From positions 310,001-374,000 of the forward strand of contig DEMH01000009.1 of NCBI GenBank assembly GCA_002354805.1: a stretch of DNA of 64,000 nt, given 5' to 3'. Positions 24,868-34,138 of the stretch are shown piece by piece. Both the position numbers and the translations under genes were made by a program. The DNA is from Gammaproteobacteria bacterium UBA2675 (lineage in GTDB: Bacteria > Pseudomonadota > Gammaproteobacteria > Pseudomonadales > Pseudohongiellaceae). Positions within the stretch are counted from its first letter, which is position 1; every line of letters begins with the position of its first letter. The notes beneath the pieces were generated by a model. The model was not told the DNA's origin. It ran no database searches and saw nothing but the letters and a program-made list of their open reading frames with translations.

Positions 24868-25602
24868 ATGACAACCGTTTCACCATGGACCGAAGAACGC
24901 CTTGCCAGTCTTGACCAGCACGGACGCTTTCAGCTTCGCGGGGGCAAGGTGACGCGGCTGGAAACCTTTGTCGATGCAGCATTTGCATTCGCAGTGACCA
25001 TGCTGGTCATTTCTGTTGACGACGTACCGCAGAATTACAATGAATTCATCGATGCCCTGCTTAGTGCCCCGGCATTTATCGCCAGCTTCGCGCAGGTCAT
25101 CATGTTCTGGTTGGGCCATCGGGCCTGGAGTCAGCGTTATGGGCTGGAAGATGGAGCCGCGCTGTTCTTGTCTCTGGTGCTGGTCTGCTGCATCCTGATT
25201 GTTGTCTATCCACTGCGTGTCATGTTTGCAGCCGCCTTTGGTTATTTCTCTGGAGGCTGGCTGCCGTTTCCCTTTACCCTGGGCTGGGAAGAAATGCGCG
25301 CGGTGTTTGCCATCTATGGTTTTGGCTTTTTTGTCATGTGCATGTTTATCAGTGCACTCTACATGCATGCCTACCGTCGCCGCGACTGGCTTAATCTGAA
25401 TGCTGCCGAAGTAATCGAAACACGCAATGAAATCGAGGCTTGGCTGATCCCGGCACTGACCGGCCTGACTGGTATGGGCATTGCCCTTGTTGCTCAGGGT
25501 GAATGGATAGTGCTGGCTGGATGGATTTATATAACCATGTGTGTGAGCCTGCCGCTGCATGATCGTCTTGCTGCTAGCAGACACAGCAAACCGACATCAT
25601 GA
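24868..25602 (+). CDS. TMEM175/DUF1211-like membrane protein
   Basis: The 244-residue protein has a soluble N-terminal extension and then RLETFVDAAFAFAVTMLVISV, which corresponds to the R-x-x-x-FSD motif region of TMEM175-family potassium channels, although FSD is FVD here. Five to six further membrane segments follow (HRAWSQRYGLEDGAALFLSL and others). Bacterial TMEM175 proteins conduct K+; the change of the conserved Ser and the extension leave conduction uncertain. Transcription seems independent: there are 50 bases to the GNAT gene and no overlap. Confidence 0.85.
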   Translation: MTTVSPWTEERLASLDQHGRFQLRGGKVTRLETFVDAAFAFAVTMLVISVDDVPQNYNEFIDALLSAPAFIASFAQVIMFWLGHRAWSQRYGLEDGAALFLSLVLVCCILIVVYPLRVMFAAAFGYFSGGWLPFPFTLGWEEMRAVFAIYGFGFFVMCMFISALYMHAYRRRDWLNLNAAEVIETRNEIEAWLIPALTGLTGMGIALVAQGEWIVLAGWIYITMCVSLPLHDRLAASRHSKPTS

Positions 25603-25970
25603 TGGTGAAACTCCACTGTACCGTTATCTTATGAAATTAATCGGATCTCACGACACGCCTCAGCCCTGATCATCATAAACATGCAGAAAGGCATGGCCTC
25701 GCCGAAGGCAGGTGACAGAAATAACCCAGACGCCGAGCAGACGATTCGTCAGCTGCTGGCTGCATGGCGCCAGCGCCAGTGGTCCGTCTTCTCCCAAACC
25801 GCCTGAGTCCCGGCTTTTCTGGACAAGGCTCTGATTTATCAAGTAATCTTCTTGGCTTTTGTACCTGAAGGTTTAGGGTGCAGGGGGCGTCAGGCTGCCA
25901 GGAAGGATACATCTGCCGACATTCCGATTGCGTATAAAAACAAATTTTTTCAGTTTTCGGAGGATCAACA
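25603..25970. other. Intergenic region, no gene seen
   Basis: 368 bases between the TMEM175-like gene and the DUF5916-like gene. Short open frames on both strands here have no recognisable protein features. The only clear element is GGAGG about six bases before the GTG at 25971. Confidence 0.6.
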
Positions 25971-28259
25971 GTGGTCGGCAAGCCCAGTCAGCGCAGTTCG
26001 CGAAGCATCTGCTCGAGCATTATTCCCGCCCTTGTTGCGCTGACACTGGGGCTTTCTGCTCACACTGTCACTGCCCAGGATCCCATTGTCACTACCGAAG
26101 TACGTCCCACCATGCAGGCTGCGCGGATGCCGCAAGGCGCAGACATTGAGCTGGACGGCCGGCTGGATGAGGCGGTATGGGCGCTAGCGACGCCAATCAC
26201 CGAGTTTCGGCAGCAGGAGCCGGTGGAGGGTGGCGTACCCAGTGAGCCGACCGAAATCCGCATTCTTTATGATGATGACGCGCTGTACATCGGTGCCATG
26301 CTGTATGACTCCAATCCGGACGGCATTCTGGCCTATCAGTTGCAACGTGATGCCGGCCTCGGCACGGATGACCGCTTTATGTGGATCATCAGTACATTCA
26401 ACGACAATCGCACCGGTTACTTTTTTGAAACCAACCCGGCCGGTTTGCTGGGTGACGGCCTGATCGAGGGTGGTGGCGGCTTCAACAAGCGCTGGAACGG
26501 CATCTGGAATATCCGCACGGAGATTCACGACAACGGCTGGTCAGCCGAAGTCCGCATTCCTTTTTCCACGCTGAACTTTGACCCGTCGGCCGATTCCTGG
26601 GGTATCAACTTCCAGCGCACCATCCGCCGCTTCAACGAAGAGATTTTGTGGAATGGCTGGCGCCGTACCGAGGGCCTGTTCAGACCCGTTCATACCGGTC
26701 GGCTGGAAGGGCTGGAAGACATCAGCCAGGGACGCGGAATCGAGCTAAAACCCTTTATCAATGCCTCAACGAATAGCGGACCTGCTGCGGGATCCAGTCG
26801 CGGCAGTGACACTGAGGTCGGTATCGATATTACTTACTCATTCACGCCTTCTCTGCGCGGTGCGCTGTCGCTGAATACGGACTTTGCAGAAGTCGAGGTC
26901 GATAACCGGCAGGTCAACCTGACACGGTTCCCACTCCGCTTTCCAGAGCAGCGCGAGTTTTTCCTGGAAGGTTCAGGGGTATTTTCATTTAACTGGGCGG
27001 ATCCTTTCTTCAGTCGTCGAATCGGCCTGGTGAATGGCCAGGAAGTACCGATTGATTTCGGTGCGCGACTCGGCGGCCAGGTCGGTGACTACGAGCTGGG
27101 TCTTTACCAGGTGCGCACTGGCGACACCACGCTGGATAACGGCGATGGCACGGTCCGACCCTGGGGCGCCGAGGACTTTACGGTAGGTCGCATCAAGCGC
27201 CGCCTGTTTCAGCAATCCCACATTGGCATGATTTATACACGAAGGGCCTCAGAGTCGGTAACTGGTGGTCCAATGCTGGACGATCGCCACACCATAGGCG
27301 CTGATTTTGACTTCTACACATCTCAGTTCCTGGGGCGTTACAACGCCCAGATTGAAGGCTTTATGGTGTATCACAACGATCCGGTGCCAGGTGGCACCAG
27401 CAGTTCCTCGGATCGTCGCTCGCAGGGCCTGCGCTGGTCCTTCCCCAATGATCTGATTCGTGTGCATTCGTCTTATCGCGAATTTGGCGAGGCCTGGGAT
27501 CCCGCGGTGGGTTTTGTTGAGCGCCGTGGCTTCCGTCGTCACCAGCCCACCATCACGATTGCCCCGCGTCCACAAAGCTGGCCTCTGGTGCGTCAGACCG
27601 AACACGAAGTGTACTTTGAATATCTGACCGATCTGGACGATCGCTTGTTGACCCGTAACCTCAATATCACGCCGCTGCAGTTGAATTTTGAGAGCGGTGA
27701 TCGTCTGGGATTTGAAGTCGGTCAGAACTTCGAGCGACTGGATCGGGCATTTGCTGTGTACAACAACGGCGATGAGACCATCATCATTCAGCCCGGCGAT
27801 TATGACTCGGATAAGTGGTCGATAAGTGGCAATACCGCCGGCCGCCGAATGCTGTCGGGCAGCTTTGAGTATGAGCAGTCCGAGTTCTGGGGTGGGGACC
27901 GCACCAGCCTGGATCTGCAGGGTACCGTTCGCTCACGCCGCGGCATGTCCCTGACCGCCAACTACCAGCACAATGAAGTGACGCTGCCGCAGGGCGACTT
28001 CGACACCAATCTGGTACGGTTGTCCTGGGCCTGGAATCTCAACCCTCTGGTCTCATTTACCGGTAATGTTCAGTACGACGACATCTCTGATGTTGTCGGC
28101 CTGTATGCGCGACTGCGCTGGATCATCCAGCCCGGCAACGATGTGTTTGTGGTCTGGAGCAACAACTGGCTGTACGACGATGGTCCTCTGCGGGACAGCC
28201 GGTTTACCCGACTGACCAGTGGTGGTGCGGTGAAGGTCAACTACACCTTCCGCTTCTGA
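25971..28259 (+). CDS. DUF5916 outer-membrane protein with CBM9-like N-terminal domain
   Basis: The GTG start at 25971 is preceded by GGAGG and gives a 762-residue protein with a signal peptide (LVALTLGLSAHTVTAQD). The first domain (about residues 50-230) resembles a family 9 carbohydrate-binding module: IELDGRLDEAVWALATPITEF, then ALYIGAMLYDSNPDG and WSAEVRIPFSTLNF. The rest is a DUF5916-type beta-barrel with FPLRFPEQREFFLEGSGVFSF and SRRIGLVNGQEVPI, ending in an aromatic residue (VKVNYTFRF). The role is unknown; binding or uptake of polysaccharides or other large nutrients is often suggested. It precedes a TonB-dependent receptor on the same strand. Confidence 0.87.
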   Translation: MVGKPSQRSSRSICSSIIPALVALTLGLSAHTVTAQDPIVTTEVRPTMQAARMPQGADIELDGRLDEAVWALATPITEFRQQEPVEGGVPSEPTEIRILYDDDALYIGAMLYDSNPDGILAYQLQRDAGLGTDDRFMWIISTFNDNRTGYFFETNPAGLLGDGLIEGGGGFNKRWNGIWNIRTEIHDNGWSAEVRIPFSTLNFDPSADSWGINFQRTIRRFNEEILWNGWRRTEGLFRPVHTGRLEGLEDISQGRGIELKPFINASTNSGPAAGSSRGSDTEVGIDITYSFTPSLRGALSLNTDFAEVEVDNRQVNLTRFPLRFPEQREFFLEGSGVFSFNWADPFFSRRIGLVNGQEVPIDFGARLGGQVGDYELGLYQVRTGDTTLDNGDGTVRPWGAEDFTVGRIKRRLFQQSHIGMIYTRRASESVTGGPMLDDRHTIGADFDFYTSQFLGRYNAQIEGFMVYHNDPVPGGTSSSSDRRSQGLRWSFPNDLIRVHSSYREFGEAWDPAVGFVERRGFRRHQPTITIAPRPQSWPLVRQTEHEVYFEYLTDLDDRLLTRNLNITPLQLNFESGDRLGFEVGQNFERLDRAFAVYNNGDETIIIQPGDYDSDKWSISGNTAGRRMLSGSFEYEQSEFWGGDRTSLDLQGTVRSRRGMSLTANYQHNEVTLPQGDFDTNLVRLSWAWNLNPLVSFTGNVQYDDISDVVGLYARLRWIIQPGNDVFVVWSNNWLYDDGPLRDSRFTRLTSGGAVKVNYTFRF

Positions 28260-28272
28260 CTTAAGAGCGCGC

Positions 28273-28301
28273 TGCGACACAGGGTGCGACACTGTGTCGC
28301 A
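28273..28301 (+). terminator. Hairpin after the DUF5916-like gene
   Basis: TGCGACACAG and CTGTGTCGCA form a perfect 10-bp stem with a nine-base loop, 13 bases after the stop. A third TGCGACAC copy overlaps the loop (28285-28292). No T-run follows, so it could be a 3' stabiliser or an operator-like repeat rather than a terminator. Confidence 0.4.
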
Positions 28302-28331
28302 TTCTCCGCTGGACACCCAACTACTAAAATG

Positions 28332-28370
28332 CCTCGCATACCAAAAGACTATTGGTTTGCGAGGATTTTT
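28332..28370 (+). promoter_or_regulatory. Leader hairpin covering the TonB-receptor ribosome-binding site
   Basis: CCTCGCA-T-ACCAA and TTGGT-T-TGCGAGG pair over 13 positions with one mismatch around a seven-base loop. The right arm contains GCGAGGA, the only Shine-Dalgarno candidate for the GTG at 28373. The stem is followed by A and five T, so it could alternatively act as an intrinsic terminator or attenuator. Either way it would limit receptor expression unless opened. Confidence 0.55.
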
Positions 28371-28372
28371 AC

Positions 28373-30679
28373 GTGTCTAGACGAAGTGCAAAGTCTGTAT
28401 TTACCCGTTCAGCGCTTTACGGTGCTGTATTGCTGTCAATTTCCGGCACATTGCATGCCCAGCAGGATGCTGCTTCCGCCGCTGAGCCGGCACCCCAGGT
28501 AGAAGAGATCCTGATCTGGGGCCAGCAGCTTGGCCAGCGCAGCGACCTTTCCCATCCGGCCAGCGTGTTGACGCAGGCTGACCTGCAAAGCATCAATATC
28601 GCCACAACCGAAGATATCGTCAAATACGAGCCGAGTCTGGTTATCCGTCGTCGCTTTATTGGTGATTCAAACGGCACCATGGGGATGCGCGGCGCCAATA
28701 TGTTCCAGACCTCACGCTCCATGGTCTTTGCAGACGGCGTGCCACTGCATTATCTGCTGCAGTCGCGCTGGAACGGCTCACCGCGCTGGACGATGGTGTC
28801 TGCCAGCGAGATTGCCCAGGTTGAGGTGCTGTACGGCCCGTTTTCCGCGCTCTACAGCGGCAACTCCATGGGCGGCGTGGTGAATATCGAGTCCGCCATT
28901 CCGCAGGAGCGTGAGTTCCATTTTGACAGCTCTTATTTCTCGCAGGACTTTAGCGCCTACGGCTTCGATGATCGGCTGAACGGCTATAAAACCTTCTTTT
29001 CAGCGGGCGACAAGATTGGTGATGTGAGTGTGTATGCCTCGTTTAACCGTCTGGAAAATGATGCGCAGCCGCAGACATTCTACAACGGCGCGCCGTCATC
29101 TGCCGCCAGCGCGACCGAGATTGATGGTGGTATCGTCGGCAATGATCAGATGGGCGTGAATCGTCTCTGGCTTGGTGACACCGGTGTGGTCAACACCAAA
29201 ACCAGCAACTACAAACTGAAGCTGGGTTACGACCTGAATGAATGGTCAGCCCTGCTTAATCTGGCCTACGAAGACCGATATTCTGACAACGCGCCCAACA
29301 GTTATATGCGCGCCACGGATGGCCGCACCATCTGGGGTGGCACGGTCCGTCAGGATGGTAGAGCTGTCTCGGTACCCGCCTCGCGCTTCAGTGTTGGCGA
29401 GCAGGATCGCGACAGCCTGTCGACAGGCCTGCGGATTCGCGGCCCGGTGCTGGCGCGTTCCGAGCTGGAGGTCAACCTGAACCACTTTACTATCCTGCGC
29501 GATGAGTCACGCAACTCGCAGCGTAACCCCGCCGATCCCGCGCATACGCTGGCTGGCGAAGTCACAGACTTTGGCGACACCGGCTGGGAAGGTGCTGAGC
29601 TTAAACTGGTCAGCCCACTGAATGACGACGACACGCTGACGCTGACCACCGGCCTGCGCCACGACAGCTATGAAATGGCCATCGCGGTTTATGACTCCAA
29701 TAATTATCAGGCGGGCGCAAAGTCATCGCTCTCCAGCCGCAGCGGCGGTCAAACCACACTGCAGGCTGCCTTTGCCGAATTGAACTGGCTGCCGCACGAG
29801 CAGTGGGAAGTGCAGATCGGTGCGCGTCAGGAACGGTTCCGCAGTCACGACGGCTTTTTCAGCAATGGCAGTGGCGCCGCTCTGACCTTGGAGAGCGTAC
29901 CCAAGCAGAACCGCAGTTCATTCTCGCCGAAGTTCAGCACGGCCTATCAGGTCAGCGATCGCTGGACGCTGAGCTACGCGGCGGCCAAAGCCTACCGTTA
30001 CCCGATTGTTGAGGAGCTGTTCAGCCAGTATCAGGCCTACAACGCCATCAACCAGTCCAACCCGGAACTGAAGCCGGAAGATGGTCTGCATCACAATCTG
30101 GGTCTGGAGTACTCGATCACAGGTGGCTACATTCGCGTGAATGTCTTCCAGGAAAGTATCGAAGATGTGATCGAGTCACAGTCAGAGACGCTGCCGGGCG
30201 GTCTTTCTGTGCGCACTTTTGTGCCGATCGATCAGGTCGATACACTGGGCACGGAGTTTATTTTTAATGCCAGCGGTCTTCTGGATGACAGACTGGACGT
30301 CCGCTTTAATGTGACCTATACGGACAATGAGATCGTCGAAAACCGTGTTGACCCCATCATTGAAGGCAATGTCTATCCGCGTATGCCGACCTGGCGCAGC
30401 AACCTGATGGCGACCTACCGCATCAATTCGCGATTCGATGTGGGCGTTAATCACCAGTACGCTGACAGCAGCTTCGGTCGCAACGACAATAGGGATACTG
30501 AGCAGAATGTGTTTGGCGCACAGGATGGTTACTCCAGAACAGGTATCAAGAGTAACTATCGCTGGGACAACGGCTTTACAATGAGTGCCGGTGTGGACAA
30601 TATCGCCAATGACATCGACTTTGTCGCCCACCCATGGCCGGGTCGTACTCTGTACCTTAACGTTTCCTACGATTGGTAA
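28373..30679 (+). CDS. TonB-dependent outer-membrane receptor
   Basis: The GTG at 28373 yields a signal peptide (RSALYGAVLLSISGTLHAQQ); the frame opens at 28352 but that codon lies in the leader hairpin. The 768-residue protein has an N-terminal TonB-box-like stretch (VEEILIWGQ), a plug domain (LTQADLQSINIATTEDIVKY, then the GPFSALYSGNSMGGVVNIES segment) and a 22-strand barrel that ends in an aromatic residue (GRTLYLNVSYDW). Such receptors import siderophores, cobalamin, metals or glycans. Nothing specific marks the ligand here. The downstream Asp-box/TlpA gene, 12 bases away, is probably co-transcribed. Confidence 0.93.
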   Translation: MSRRSAKSVFTRSALYGAVLLSISGTLHAQQDAASAAEPAPQVEEILIWGQQLGQRSDLSHPASVLTQADLQSINIATTEDIVKYEPSLVIRRRFIGDSNGTMGMRGANMFQTSRSMVFADGVPLHYLLQSRWNGSPRWTMVSASEIAQVEVLYGPFSALYSGNSMGGVVNIESAIPQEREFHFDSSYFSQDFSAYGFDDRLNGYKTFFSAGDKIGDVSVYASFNRLENDAQPQTFYNGAPSSAASATEIDGGIVGNDQMGVNRLWLGDTGVVNTKTSNYKLKLGYDLNEWSALLNLAYEDRYSDNAPNSYMRATDGRTIWGGTVRQDGRAVSVPASRFSVGEQDRDSLSTGLRIRGPVLARSELEVNLNHFTILRDESRNSQRNPADPAHTLAGEVTDFGDTGWEGAELKLVSPLNDDDTLTLTTGLRHDSYEMAIAVYDSNNYQAGAKSSLSSRSGGQTTLQAAFAELNWLPHEQWEVQIGARQERFRSHDGFFSNGSGAALTLESVPKQNRSSFSPKFSTAYQVSDRWTLSYAAAKAYRYPIVEELFSQYQAYNAINQSNPELKPEDGLHHNLGLEYSITGGYIRVNVFQESIEDVIESQSETLPGGLSVRTFVPIDQVDTLGTEFIFNASGLLDDRLDVRFNVTYTDNEIVENRVDPIIEGNVYPRMPTWRSNLMATYRINSRFDVGVNHQYADSSFGRNDNRDTEQNVFGAQDGYSRTGIKSNYRWDNGFTMSAGVDNIANDIDFVAHPWPGRTLYLNVSYDW

Positions 30680-30691
30680 TTTCCGGAGTCA

Positions 30692-32338
30692 ATGATGCGA
30701 ATTTTTTCAAAGACACTGGTGTTGGTTAAAGCGGTACTGCTGGCATTTGCTGGCAGTCCTGCAGTGACCGTCGCAAACGTTAATGCGGCAGCGTTGGAAC
30801 CCTGTGATGTGAGCAATCCCGGGCTGATCAATTGCGGATCAGCGCCGAGTGCCACATTTTCAGAGGACGGTACGCTGTGGGTGGTGTTTGAGTACCAGCA
30901 GCATGTCTGGCTGACGCAGTCCGCTGATGGCGGCCGGCAGTTCGATGTCGCCACGCGTGTGACAGACGAGCCGGAGAACATAGAAGTCAATGGCGAGAAC
31001 CGTCCCAAGATTATCATCGACGAAGACAGTGACTCTCTGTTTGTCTCCTGGACACAAAAAACCGAAGGCATGCATACAGGTGATATTCGCTTCACCTATT
31101 CAGCGGACATGGGCACGACCTTTGAACCGGTCAGAACTGTCAATGACGATGGTCTGCTGACCAGTCACCGTTTTGAAAGCATGCTGCTGACCGACGAGGG
31201 GAGACTCTACATCACCTGGCTGGACAAACGTAATCTGGAGTACGCAAAAGAGCGTGGTGAAGAGTATCGCGGCAGCGGGGTGTTCTACACTTTCTCTGAC
31301 GACAATGGCCGCGCATTTGCACCCAATCAGAAGATTGCTGATCATAGCTGTGAATGTTGCCGGATTGCAGTGGCCCCGCACGGCGACAATGGTATGGCAC
31401 TGATGTGGCGGCATGTGTTCAACGTTAATACGCGTGACCACGCGATTGCTACAGTCAACGGGTCGGAGGCCACAACTGTTAACCGCGCTACTGTGGATGA
31501 CTGGCAGATAGATGCCTGTCCTCATCATGGACCGTCAATGGTTCCGGCTGATTCCGCAGAGACCTATCATATGAGCTGGTTCAGCGCCGGGGATACCCAC
31601 CGCGGCCTGTATTACGGTCGGCATGATGTTGCTGCCGGGGAAACGTCGCTGATTAAACAAATGGACGGGCGCCCAGGTGCCGGACATCCCTCATTGGCTG
31701 TGGAAGATGATGTGCTGCACATGGTCTGGAAGCGATTCAATGGTGTCGCTACCGACCTGATACATGTCAGCTCAATGGATGAAGGCCAGAGCTGGAGCGA
31801 AGAGTCAGTACTGGCCAGCACTGAAGGCGGCTCCGACCATCCGTTGCTGGTTCAGGGTCCGGAAGCTCTTCATGTCAGCTGGATGACGCATGAAGACGGA
31901 TACCAGTTTGTGCGCGTGTCGGACTCAAAGCCTGACATTCGTGCCTTCACAACGACGACACTGGAAGATATCAAGGCGCAGCGCGAAGGTGAACCATTTG
32001 TGCTGGCGCTGTGGTCAGTAACCTGTCCACCCTGCATGGTCGAACTTGAAATGTTCGGCGAGCTGTTGAAGGAGTACCCGGACCTGCCACTGGTGCTGGT
32101 GTCAACCGATGACATCGCCGGTCAGGAGGATGCTCTGGACTTTCTGTACGACTACGAACTGGAAGGTATTACCTCCTGGATGTTTGCCGACTCGTTCACT
32201 GAGCGCCTGCGCTTCAGCATCGATCCCAACTGGTTCGGTGAACTGCCGCGCAGCTACTACTTTGACTCAGCACATCAGGCCGAAGCTCACAGTGGCATTC
32301 TGAAAGAAGAGCAGGTGCGGGACTGGCTGAGCCTGTAA
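30692..32338 (+). CDS. Exported Asp-box propeller (sialidase-like) fused to TlpA-like thioredoxin domain
   Basis: A 548-residue exported protein (signal peptide VLLAFAGSPAVTVANVNAAA). The first ~400 residues carry Asp-box (BNR) motifs, for example SADGGRQF, SADMGTTF, SDDNGRAF and SMDEGQSW, which mark a sialidase-like beta-propeller. A C-x-C-C cluster (HSCECCRIAVAP) sits in the middle. The C-terminal ~120 residues form a TlpA/redoxin-type domain with the active-site motif SVTCPPCMVELE (CPPC). The fusion suggests thiol-disulfide or metal handling in the periplasm rather than glycan cleavage. It lies 12 bases after the TonB receptor, so the two are likely to work on one substrate. Confidence 0.85.
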   Translation: MMRIFSKTLVLVKAVLLAFAGSPAVTVANVNAAALEPCDVSNPGLINCGSAPSATFSEDGTLWVVFEYQQHVWLTQSADGGRQFDVATRVTDEPENIEVNGENRPKIIIDEDSDSLFVSWTQKTEGMHTGDIRFTYSADMGTTFEPVRTVNDDGLLTSHRFESMLLTDEGRLYITWLDKRNLEYAKERGEEYRGSGVFYTFSDDNGRAFAPNQKIADHSCECCRIAVAPHGDNGMALMWRHVFNVNTRDHAIATVNGSEATTVNRATVDDWQIDACPHHGPSMVPADSAETYHMSWFSAGDTHRGLYYGRHDVAAGETSLIKQMDGRPGAGHPSLAVEDDVLHMVWKRFNGVATDLIHVSSMDEGQSWSEESVLASTEGGSDHPLLVQGPEALHVSWMTHEDGYQFVRVSDSKPDIRAFTTTTLEDIKAQREGEPFVLALWSVTCPPCMVELEMFGELLKEYPDLPLVLVSTDDIAGQEDALDFLYDYELEGITSWMFADSFTERLRFSIDPNWFGELPRSYYFDSAHQAEAHSGILKEEQVRDWLSL

Positions 32339-32346
32339 GCGCGGTG

Positions 32347-33798
32347 TTACATCGCCGCGATTGCCTCAACCACGTCCTGCAGCATGGTATCCAGTGCGTC
32401 GCGATCGTAGTAACGCTCTCCCATAAAAACAGCCTCGATTTCCGTTGTGTTGCGGATGTCATCCAACGGATTGGCGCGCAAAAGGATAAGATCGGCTACA
32501 TTGCCGATCGTTACGTTGCCGTAGTCATCCTGCATGCCCAAAAACTCGGCAGCGGAAATTGTCGCCGCCTGCAGCGCCTGAGCGGGCGTCAAACCCGCCT
32601 TTACCAGCTCCTGTAGTTCATCATGCGCGCTGGCGCCGAAGTAAGAGAAGCTGTCGCCTGAGTCGGTGCCCATCAAAATCCGCACACCCGCGTCCTGCGC
32701 CTGGCCGGTCAGCTCCAGACCTTTCTGATAGAAGCTGGCGACGATGGCTCGCTCCTCCGGTGATGGCGCCATGGCCAGCATATTGTCTGCATCCGCATCC
32801 CAGCTTTGCAGCACTTCAGGCCAGATGTACTGGCGGCGTGGATCATTTCTAAACTCGCTGTCTCCGGCCATGGCATCCATGCGTCGGGTGACATGCGTAG
32901 GGACGTACCAGGTGTCATTATCAGCCATGGTCTGCAGAACCTGTTCGCACTGCGCGCTGTTGTGTTCGGTTACCATGCGCTGCAGCCAATCAACCGAAGG
33001 ATTCTGGGTGCGTTGTGTGCTGCGGAACTCCGACGAGCCCGGGAAGCAGTCGAATAACAGGTCACGGGCATGCTCCAGGCTGTCCAGTCCGGCCTGCACG
33101 GCTTCTGCCACAGTCATCGGTACAGGCAGATGCCCACTGACCATCAGCTCACGTCTTCCAGCTTCATCCGCCAGCCAGTGGAAGGCTTGTGGGCTTAGTC
33201 GGAAATAGGTTTTGATCAGGTCGACGCCACGATTGTCCATTTCGGCGACCAGGCCGCGAATCTGTTCTTCAGTTACTTCGTAGTCCCAGGGCGGATTGAC
33301 AGGGAAACTGCTAAGCGCCAGCAGGCGAGGTCCGACAAGCTCACCGGCGTCAATCCGCTGTTGCCAGCTCTGCATCTGCTGCAGGCAAGGCGCGCCTGGT
33401 TGCGGGCCATCGCATTCAGAGTTCATCTCCCGTATGCCTGTCACACCATTGGCTACAAATTGAGGGAAGATCAGGCTCTCAGCCAGTGGGTGCCTGATGT
33501 GCGCATGCATGTCCATCAGGCCGGGCATCAGGTATCCGTTATTGCCATCAATCCGATGGACATCTGCAGCGTTTGTGAGGTTCTCTGCTACAGAGTCGCC
33601 AATGGCCGCGATACGACCGTCCTGAATCAGAACCTGCTGAATGTCACTGACAGTCCCGGCTGTCACTTCGATGATACGCACTGCGTCGAGCAGGATGGTC
33701 CCGGGGTTTTGGGCTGTGACCTGTGACTGGGCAAAAGCGGCCTGCAGAACTGACAGTGTTAGAACGATAGTAAAAAGCAGTTTTTTGATCCTGGTCAT
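32347..33798 (-). CDS. Exported amidohydrolase-family protein
   Basis: The start at 33798 is preceded by AAGGAG; the ATG at 33816 is upstream of that site. The 483-residue protein has a signal peptide (LFTIVLTLSVLQAAFAQ). The amidohydrolase (imidazolonepropionase/prolidase-like) motifs are present: PGLMDMHAHIRHPL with the first metal-binding His pair, SGHLPVPM, the DSLEHARD segment, and GTDSGDSFSYFG with the catalytic Asp, followed by LTPAQALQAATISAAEFLG. The typical carboxylated Lys may lie in LIKTYFR. The substrate is unknown, and many relatives are Xaa-Pro dipeptidases or amidases. It is convergent with the Asp-box/TlpA gene (8 bases). Confidence 0.88.
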   Translation of the reverse strand: MTRIKKLLFTIVLTLSVLQAAFAQSQVTAQNPGTILLDAVRIIEVTAGTVSDIQQVLIQDGRIAAIGDSVAENLTNAADVHRIDGNNGYLMPGLMDMHAHIRHPLAESLIFPQFVANGVTGIREMNSECDGPQPGAPCLQQMQSWQQRIDAGELVGPRLLALSSFPVNPPWDYEVTEEQIRGLVAEMDNRGVDLIKTYFRLSPQAFHWLADEAGRRELMVSGHLPVPMTVAEAVQAGLDSLEHARDLLFDCFPGSSEFRSTQRTQNPSVDWLQRMVTEHNSAQCEQVLQTMADNDTWYVPTHVTRRMDAMAGDSEFRNDPRRQYIWPEVLQSWDADADNMLAMAPSPEERAIVASFYQKGLELTGQAQDAGVRILMGTDSGDSFSYFGASAHDELQELVKAGLTPAQALQAATISAAEFLGMQDDYGNVTIGNVADLILLRANPLDDIRNTTEIEAVFMGERYYDRDALDTMLQDVVEAIAAM

Positions 33799-34138
33799 CA
33801 GTGTGCTCCTTGTCATTTGCCTCGAGGGCTTTATTGTTGGTAGCCAAGTGCCTGGCTATGCGCGGGGAGACAATCAAAAAACGGGCCAGTATCTATCTTC
33901 TTGAAAAATATAAATATTGTAAACTTCTTGGTGTGTCGCAAATACAAAAATTAGGCTGTCTGACTATTAAGTGGTGCTTTTGTTAAGTAATTTATATTGA
34001 ATTCCTGAACAGGCAAACAGTAAAGTTCATGGTCACACAGCTTGATGGTGATCATGTCGGTCAGGCAGCTGTCAGAAATAGTGACCTGCAAGTTCCATCA
34101 AATGGAAGCAAAGGACAGCAGAGAAGGAGAATCTCAAT
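33799..34138. other. Intergenic region between divergent genes
   Basis: 340 bases, AT-rich in the middle (33890-34000). It must contain the promoters of the amidohydrolase (minus) and MAPEG (plus) genes. GAGAAGGAG before 34139 is the MAPEG ribosome-binding site. I saw no further gene. Confidence 0.5.

Noticed and set aside
25673..25981. Minus-strand open frame of 102 codons in the intergenic region before the DUF5916-like gene
   Set aside because: No ribosome-binding site, signal or recognisable domain, and it overlaps the start region of the supported gene.
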